Source of the DNA: Ascidia mentula
Lineage: Eukaryota > Chordata > Ascidiacea > Phlebobranchia > Ascidiidae
DNA length: 64,000 nt
Assembly (NCBI GenBank): GCA_947561715.1
Contig: OX387197.1
Location: 7,313,001-7,377,000, forward strand
Direction of reading: 5' to 3'
Below, one piece after another: positions 58,595-64,000 of the stretch (the stretch's first letter is position 1; the number at the start of each line of letters is the position of its first letter). Below the pieces are notes generated by a model, which did no database searches, was not told where the DNA came from, and saw only the letters and a program-made list of their open reading frames with translations. Made by a program: the position numbers and the translations under genes.

Positions 58595-58829
58595 ATTACC
58601 ATTGGAACAGTTATTTGATGGGAACGGACTATAGTCCTGAATATGAATATAACTCTGACAGTGGTGAGAATGCTGGGCGTTATTACCATGATGACATCGC
58701 TCAAAATTCAGAACCCCAGTACGCGTCTTACACTGCTTCCAAACCGACGGTATCCACCGCTTCTGTGCCAAAACCGACGCCGAGATATGCTTTCCCTGAA
58801 TCTTGGCTGTGGGTGGACTCTGCATCGGG
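58595..58829 (+). CDS. CD109-like alternative bait exon V9, longest
   Basis: 235 bases, phase 1 in and 2 out, acceptor TTGACGCAG, donor GTACTT. A long Tyr/Asp/Glu-rich bait (YYHWNSYLMGTDYSPEYEYN; SDSGENAGRYYHDD) is followed by Ser/Thr-rich sequence and VPKPTPRYAFPESWLWVDSA. It is the only member with PESW instead of PETW. The acidic tyrosines could be sulfated (inference). Confidence 0.88.
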
Positions 58830-59460
58830 GTACTTAAACGCTCAATATTTTAACACATCGCTTCAAAAGGTGGCCAGGCGGATGTCTGTATGATACGAAC
58901 TCCGCCTGGTGGCCTCCATAATAGCACGCATTCATTTCCATCCACAGTGTTCAGTGGTCATTAACGGACAAGCGCAACCATTTTTGTGTTGTCTTTTCTT
59001 TTTCATTTCTTTTCTGTCAGCACTTTACACGATATTTGTTGTTTGGTTTTCTTCGAGAAATGTACTTGACTCTGAAAGTCGGGTTTCTGTTGAAAAGTCA
59101 CGCGTCATCTTAACCTTTGGGCTGGTGAATGGATCGAGCTCATACTTGATGCCGGGATTATACAACACCACTGCTTCGAAAACAACGAGTAGCGTGCACG
59201 CGATTACCTGGGTGTACAATTGATCTGACTGTATATAACCTAACAACGAGAGTCATGACAACGAGAGTTGGTTTCAACGCCCGCCCTTAAATTCCCTCGT
59301 TTCACGATCGAAATACATTGGTGTGTGGAACGCTTTTTGGTTTCTTTGTTTACATGAAAACCAACAGTACATGGGAAGGTTGTACGCACACCATAACGCA
59401 GCAACGCTAAAATTGACACTATTTTGGTATCACTCATTAAACTGTCGTTTCATGTTACAG

Positions 59461-59644
59461 ATTGGCGCAAAAGGTTTTACAAATATGGTGAACCCGTATT
59501 CATGTTTGGATCAATTTCAGAAGACGTCATGCTTTCTAAAGAATCGTCTATCTCCCCAAACAGTGTCTCCACCTCCTCTGTGTCTCGACCGACACCAAGA
59601 TCTTATTTTCCAGAAACTTGGTTGTGGTCGGACGCCATATCGGG
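59461..59644 (+). CDS. CD109-like alternative bait exon V10
   Basis: 184 bases, phase 1 in and 2 out, acceptor CATGTTACAG (shared with V11 and V12), donor GTACCT. Bait YWRKRFYKYGEPVFMFGSIS, then a Ser-rich run (KESSISPNSVSTSSVS) and RPTPRSYFPETWLWSDAISG. Confidence 0.88.
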
Positions 59645-60189
59645 GTACCTTGACAACAAAAATTTGCCAGCAGAAGTTTTTGTCTCATTAACCCACCTGT
59701 CATTCACACAACTCATAACGAACTTTTTTTCTATACATCGTCATGTGCAAATCATTTTAACGAACGTAGGTACCACCAGCTTGTTTATTGGGTCGGTTAC
59801 CCGCTTAAGTTATTGGAATGGAAAACTTTTTTTCGGAACTGCTTCTGTGCATTAGTCCAATTTGCGATTTGCCCCCATTCCCGAATTTCAAGGCGCGTTT
59901 CGTCCAACAACAACAACCACTGCCGTTTTTTTCTCTTTGCCGACATTATGTTGGTTTACAAACAATCAAAACTCAACGTTTTTTAATTTCTTTGAAATGG
60001 GAATTGCGTTGAATATTCTTGATCACCGGTGTTGCTGGACGATAAAGCAGGTTAACTGAAAAATTCAGGTGTGACAAACCCTTTCTTGCTCCCTTCAGTG
60101 CAGAATTGGGAAACAAGCCAATGTATGGATGGTGTTAATGTTAAAACTGTCGCTTTTCTAACAGCTGATCAAGTCAGTTTTTAGTTCCG

Positions 60190-61615
60190 GTTGGTAATGT
60201 GTTCCTCCGGTAACGGTGGATCGCTGATGGTGTTGCTTATATAGGATAACTGAGAAGTTTTCTTATCGTCGACACCAAAGAAACTATATACAGAGAATCT
60301 GTATCTATAATTTCTTCCGTCACTTCACAGTAAAAACAAACCCATTGCTTTATCGTAGTTCCAATATTTTGCCAGCTTTGAAAATTCTCTTTTCGATTCA
60401 GCTGTTCAGATTCAAAATTATTATCTGCTCAATACCAGCGAACACCACCTTGTTCCTTTGTGTTGAATAGTCTATAACTGAATGTTGGACAGTCAATTCT
60501 TTCCTGAGGCTTACTTTTTCGATCAGAATGGAGGCCCTGCGCTCCTCAATGTCCTTCATTTCATGTTACAGATTATCCATACACGTGGAGGTTCATGATT
60601 GATGATGCTTACTATAACCCCATCGTTGAAGATGCTTCCGATGTGGCTTACTATAACTTGGCCCCCAGGCCCGCATCTTCCCTCTCCTACGCTGTCCCCT
60701 CCTCCTCGGTGACCAAACCGACACCAAGATCCCATTTCCCTGAAGCTTGGCTGTGGTCGGACGCCGTATCAGGGTACTGTCATTTACTGGTCATAGCAGT
60801 TTCACAACACATTCTATACGGATTCTTTGTAATATGTTCGTCAAGTTCTTTTCTATCAGCTCATTAAGTCAGTTTCTAGTTCCAAACTTTTCATGGACGA
60901 GGTCAACGCCATCATGTTTGCTTTATCATTTTTTTTTGTTGCGTCCAGTGTAAGGCTAACTAACATAATTTCAGTCTAATTTTTGGGTTATCTCATTTTC
61001 GAATGCAACAAGCGTTCCAACTTTGCGACCACTTCTGTACACACAACCTCCAATCTTTGCCGAATCAGTCCCCACCTTGTGGCGTTTTGTGAAACTTAGA
61101 TTAACTTCACTTTAGTAACTCACTAATACTGATTCCACCGGAAAAGTCCTGAAAGAAGATTGTACGTACACAATCAAGGAACATCACAAAAATTCACTTT
61201 GATTTGGTTGGTAATGTGTTCCTCCGGTTACGGTGGACCGCTGATGGTGCTTGTTGGTTATATAGGATAAATGAGAAGTTATCATATCATCCACACAAAA
61301 AAACTATATACAGAGAATCTGTATCTATAACTTCTTTCCGTTATACTTTACCCATTGGTATATCGTAGTTCCAATGTTTTGCCAGCTTTGAAAATTCTCT
61401 TTTCGATTCAGCTGCTCAGATTCAAAATTATCATCTGCTCAATGCCAACGAACACCACCTTCTTCCTTGGTGTTGAATAGTCTATAACTATATGTTGGAC
61501 TGTCAATTCTTTCCTGAGGCTTACATTTTCGATCAGAATGGAGGCCCTGCGCTCCTCAATGTCATTCATTTCATGTTACAGATTATCCATACACGTGGAG
61601 GTTCATGATTGATGA
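60190..61615. repeat. Tandem duplication around V11 and V12, ~1010-bp offset
   Basis: The ~400 bases before V11 (from TTGGTAATGTGTTCCTCCGG near 60190) recur before V12 (near 61206) with few changes, including ACTATATACAGAGAATCTGT and ATGGAGGCCCTGCGCTCCTC. The downstream introns also share CAAACTTTTCATG (60880 and 61899). This marks the youngest exon duplication in the array. Confidence 0.9.
60572..60773 (+). CDS. CD109-like alternative bait exon V11
   Basis: 202 bases, phase 1 in and 2 out, acceptor CATGTTACAG, donor GTACTG. Bait YYPYTWRFMIDDAYYNPIVE and DASDVAYYNLAPRPASS, then KPTPRSHFPEAWLWSDAVSG; here PETW has become PEAW. The first 15 residues are the same as in V12. Confidence 0.88.
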
Positions 61616-61762
61616 TGCTTCCGAAATGGTTTTATATGACTCTGTCCCCATGTCCAATTCTCTCTCCGTCTTCACCGACTCCGCCTCCGCCTCCTCTGTG
61701 CCCAAACCGACACCAAGATCTCATTTTCCAGAAACTTGGCTATGGTCGGACTCCGTATCAGG
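61582..61762 (+). CDS. CD109-like alternative bait exon V12
   Basis: 181 bases, phase 1 in and 2 out, acceptor CATGTTACAG, donor GTACCT. Bait YYPYTWRFMIDDASEMVLYD and SVPMSNSLSVFTDSASASS, then KPTPRSHFPETWLWSDSVSG. It shares both ends with V11 but has a different middle, so the bait part diverged faster than the flanks. Confidence 0.88.
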
Positions 61763-62470
61763 GTACCTTGACTCGCTTTTAATCGCAATATCACAACGCT
61801 ATTTGCAATTAGACGGAATCTTGTCATTTCTCACATTCATTCTTGCACCAGCCTGTTTGTCATGCACACTGTTGTTCACTACGGGAAATTGAAGTCACAA
61901 ACTTTTCATGAACAAGTAGCAAAGCGCTCTTGCTTCTCTCATCATTGTGCGTTAAATGCATGACATCAAATGGATGAACAAATGAAACTATTGTATATCG
62001 TCGTGTGACAATAATTTAAATTACACCTACGTCACTGGCATATGCTGTCCAATGCGCAGATTTGTCCCCCTGCGGAACGTAAAGTCCATGTGCCTAAAGC
62101 GGCCGCGGGTAATTAACAGGAGAGCTTTCCGACTACTGTTTGCAAAATTTGATGAATTTCGTTTTTTCTGAACCGAACGCCGACCTTGCGGAAATTCGCA
62201 AAACAAAATTAAACTCGGTGGTTTCAGTCCTATGATGTGTTGAACTGTTCGGGATCATTTTTATATGTGATATTGATTCAACGATCAGTTCATAAGCAAC
62301 GTGTCGTATCACAGTCCTCTTGAAACCATGCCTAAAAACTACTGAGAAGGTTAAAAGAGGTATTCGTTTGTTCAATCACCGTCGTTATCAAACTTAACCA
62401 ACATCTCACTGCATGTTGCATGAAAAATCGCCAGTGTTTGCATGCTGTACGTAATTGCTGCTCCTATATA

Positions 62471-62509
62471 TTATTATAATTATTTTAATATTATTATTAT
62501 TATTATTAT
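62471..62509. repeat. (ATT)n microsatellite
   Basis: A short run of ATT/TAT units in the intron between the last bait exon and the next constant exon. Confidence 0.85.
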
Positions 62510-62801
62510 GATGCACGTGTTTGGTAATGGTTTTGTTTATATAAGTTTTTAAGAAAATTTTTTGTGTCTATGCGTTTAAAAAATTGGGAATAAAAATGGT
62601 AAAATTTTTTTGATAATTTTCTCCACTAAATCCCGTGAGACATTCTTATAACCTCCCTCTCCCATTGTAACCACGTTTAACATCTTTAGTTTAAAGCCCA
62701 AGCACTTAAATGCCTACTGACCATTTCACGAAACCCCTTAAGTGACACTTAAGTGCGGTTCGTCCCAACATCTCAAGCAATGTCCTTTTGTATGTGAACA
62801 G

Positions 62802-63877
62802 TGCTGACGGTTCAACCTACTTCAATACCACTGCCCCTGACACGATCACGTCGTGGATCTTAAGTGTTTTCTCTGTTTCTGACCAATACGGACTTGGATT
62901 GGCAGATTCTTTTAAGGTAGGTCTTTGGTGGTTAAAATAGGAGGATCGTTGTTTGCTTAAGACGAGTGGATGTGGTCGGTCGGTCCATCTAATGGTCCTA
63001 ATAGTTATTTTATTAAACTTCTTTGATCAAAGCCGAAGCTAAGATACTGGTAGTCGACTCCCAAGTTTTTTGAAATTAATAAACTTCAAGCTATCTCTTT
63101 TAAAGAAAAACCTACACTTTAATGTGAATGCAGTCTATATATTGTACAGTCGGCACCATGCATTTTCATTTCAATGAAACCTCTAATTTTCATAACCAAC
63201 ACAAAAAATACATTTCTGAGTTTTTTCCAAATTTCCTATGCGATGTTTTAAAGCTCATTATATGCTCCAAATTGACAGCATTTTGGCGGTTACTTTTCAG
63301 TTATAACTGACATTTTATTGTCCATGCTGTTTAGGTTTTACAGATTTAATCATATTTGTTTTGCTTTCGTCCCACAGATCACAGTTTTCCGCCAATTCTT
63401 CGTTTCGCTCAACTTGCCACTGAAAATCACACGTGGAGAAATTATCATAGTTCAAGCGATCATCTTCAACTACTTCAAAACCGATTTGGCGGTAAGATGT
63501 TGGTTGAAGCTATTCGTTTCTCAAATTGGTTGTGTCGTATTCTGATTCTGTTAAACTTCCCTTGTTTGGAAAAGTAGTTCGTTGTGCAAGTCCTTGTTTA
63601 TTACATTGCTTCCACGTTACAATGTACATTCACTAAACAATTCCCCCAATAACCACAGGTTGAAGTTACACTTAGTGACAGCGGTAACTTTGAGCTGATC
63701 AGGCCGGGTGACGATCCGCTTGCAGCCGGTCCATTCCGGATTATCGACGTTCCGGCTGACGGTGCAGTCTCTGTGAAGTTTCCCTTGCGCATGCTCGCTC
63801 TAGGGGAAGTACCCATCACCGTATCGGCGGTCTCTGAGTTTGCTGGTGACGCCCTCACACGCAAGGTTTATGTCAGG
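62802..63877 (+). CDS. CD109-like thioester protein, constant exons after the bait array
   Basis: Three exons in frame: 62802-62916, 63378-63491 and 63659-63877. The first supplies the single base that completes the Gly left by every bait exon and reads ADGSTYFNTTAPDTITSWIL, then SVFSVSDQYGLGLADSFK, the continuation of the A2M domain. The next reads ITVFRQFFVSLNLPLKITRG with FNYFKTDLA, and the third has GEVPITVSAVSEFAGDAL. These match the order in human CD109. The exon ends with a GTAAGA donor 123 bases from the window edge, so the thioester, receptor-binding and C-terminal parts lie beyond it. Confidence 0.93.
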
Positions 63878-64000
63878 GTAAGAGACGTTGCTATACAAAT
63901 AATTATCAGCAATACATTGCTGTTATGAACGGTAGGTTTACGTTGAACGCGACTAAATGTTGATATTATTGTGTCCCGAACACAAATTAAATCTTCATTT

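Noticed and set aside
61763-62801. A thirteenth bait exon
   Set aside because: I looked for a PETWLW-like coding end before a GG-GT donor here, and in 56153-57391 and 55073-55531, and found none.

Overview
This is a eukaryotic, intron-rich, AT-leaning animal sequence. The gene set has vertebrate-like orthologues (POLD2, TAF5, archease, SLC5A8-type transporters, PM20D1, CD109). Gene spacing is compact, and an NLR and an LCCL-pentraxin gene are also present. Together these suggest an invertebrate chordate, most likely an ascidian (Ciona-like); this is an inference from gene content, not a proof. Exon borders were read by hand from GT/GC-AG sites. Most multi-exon models here keep reading frame at every junction.

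Layout: (1) 888-3838 minus, NACHT-LRR receptor, running off the left edge. (2) 5739-7115 plus, POLD2 as one uninterrupted exon, followed 262 bp later by (3) TAF5 (7378-13257 plus, 13 exons). (4) Archease, 13878-14336 minus, converging on TAF5. (5) Two tandem SLC5 sodium-monocarboxylate-type transporters, copy A 16988-23259 and copy B 24876-28989; copy B lacks the 3' end of the gene. (6) 29862-34505 minus, a secreted protein with two LCCL-like cysteine segments and a C-terminal pentraxin domain. (7) 36843-43060 plus, PM20D1 with all M20 metal and catalytic residues. (8) From 46826 to the right edge, a CD109/thioester-protein (alpha-2-macroglobulin family) gene, 5' part only.

The outstanding feature is inside the CD109-like gene. 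Between constant exon 15 (ends 52165) and the next constant exon (starts 62802) lie twelve tandem alternative exons. Each encodes a different bait region followed by the same FPETWLW-type start of the A2M domain. All twelve enter in phase 1, leave in phase 2 and have length 1 mod 3, so inclusion of exactly one keeps the frame while zero or two breaks it. Most of their 5' splice sites are weak, whereas those flanking them upstream are near GTAAGT. This is a Dscam-like mutually exclusive cassette in a protease-trapping or opsonin gene. The newest pair (exons 11 and 12) still share hundreds of bases of duplicated intron.

A second notable find is a dispersed repeat that encodes hammerhead ribozymes. 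Two copies (7781-7833 and 26391-26450, both minus) have the complete conserved core and paired stems I-III; two more are decayed. The copy in TAF5 intron 1 is flanked by a 13-bp direct repeat, as if retroposed. Other repeats include hAT-type MITEs with 8-bp target duplications, a near-perfect 449-bp-arm foldback, smaller foldbacks and minisatellites.
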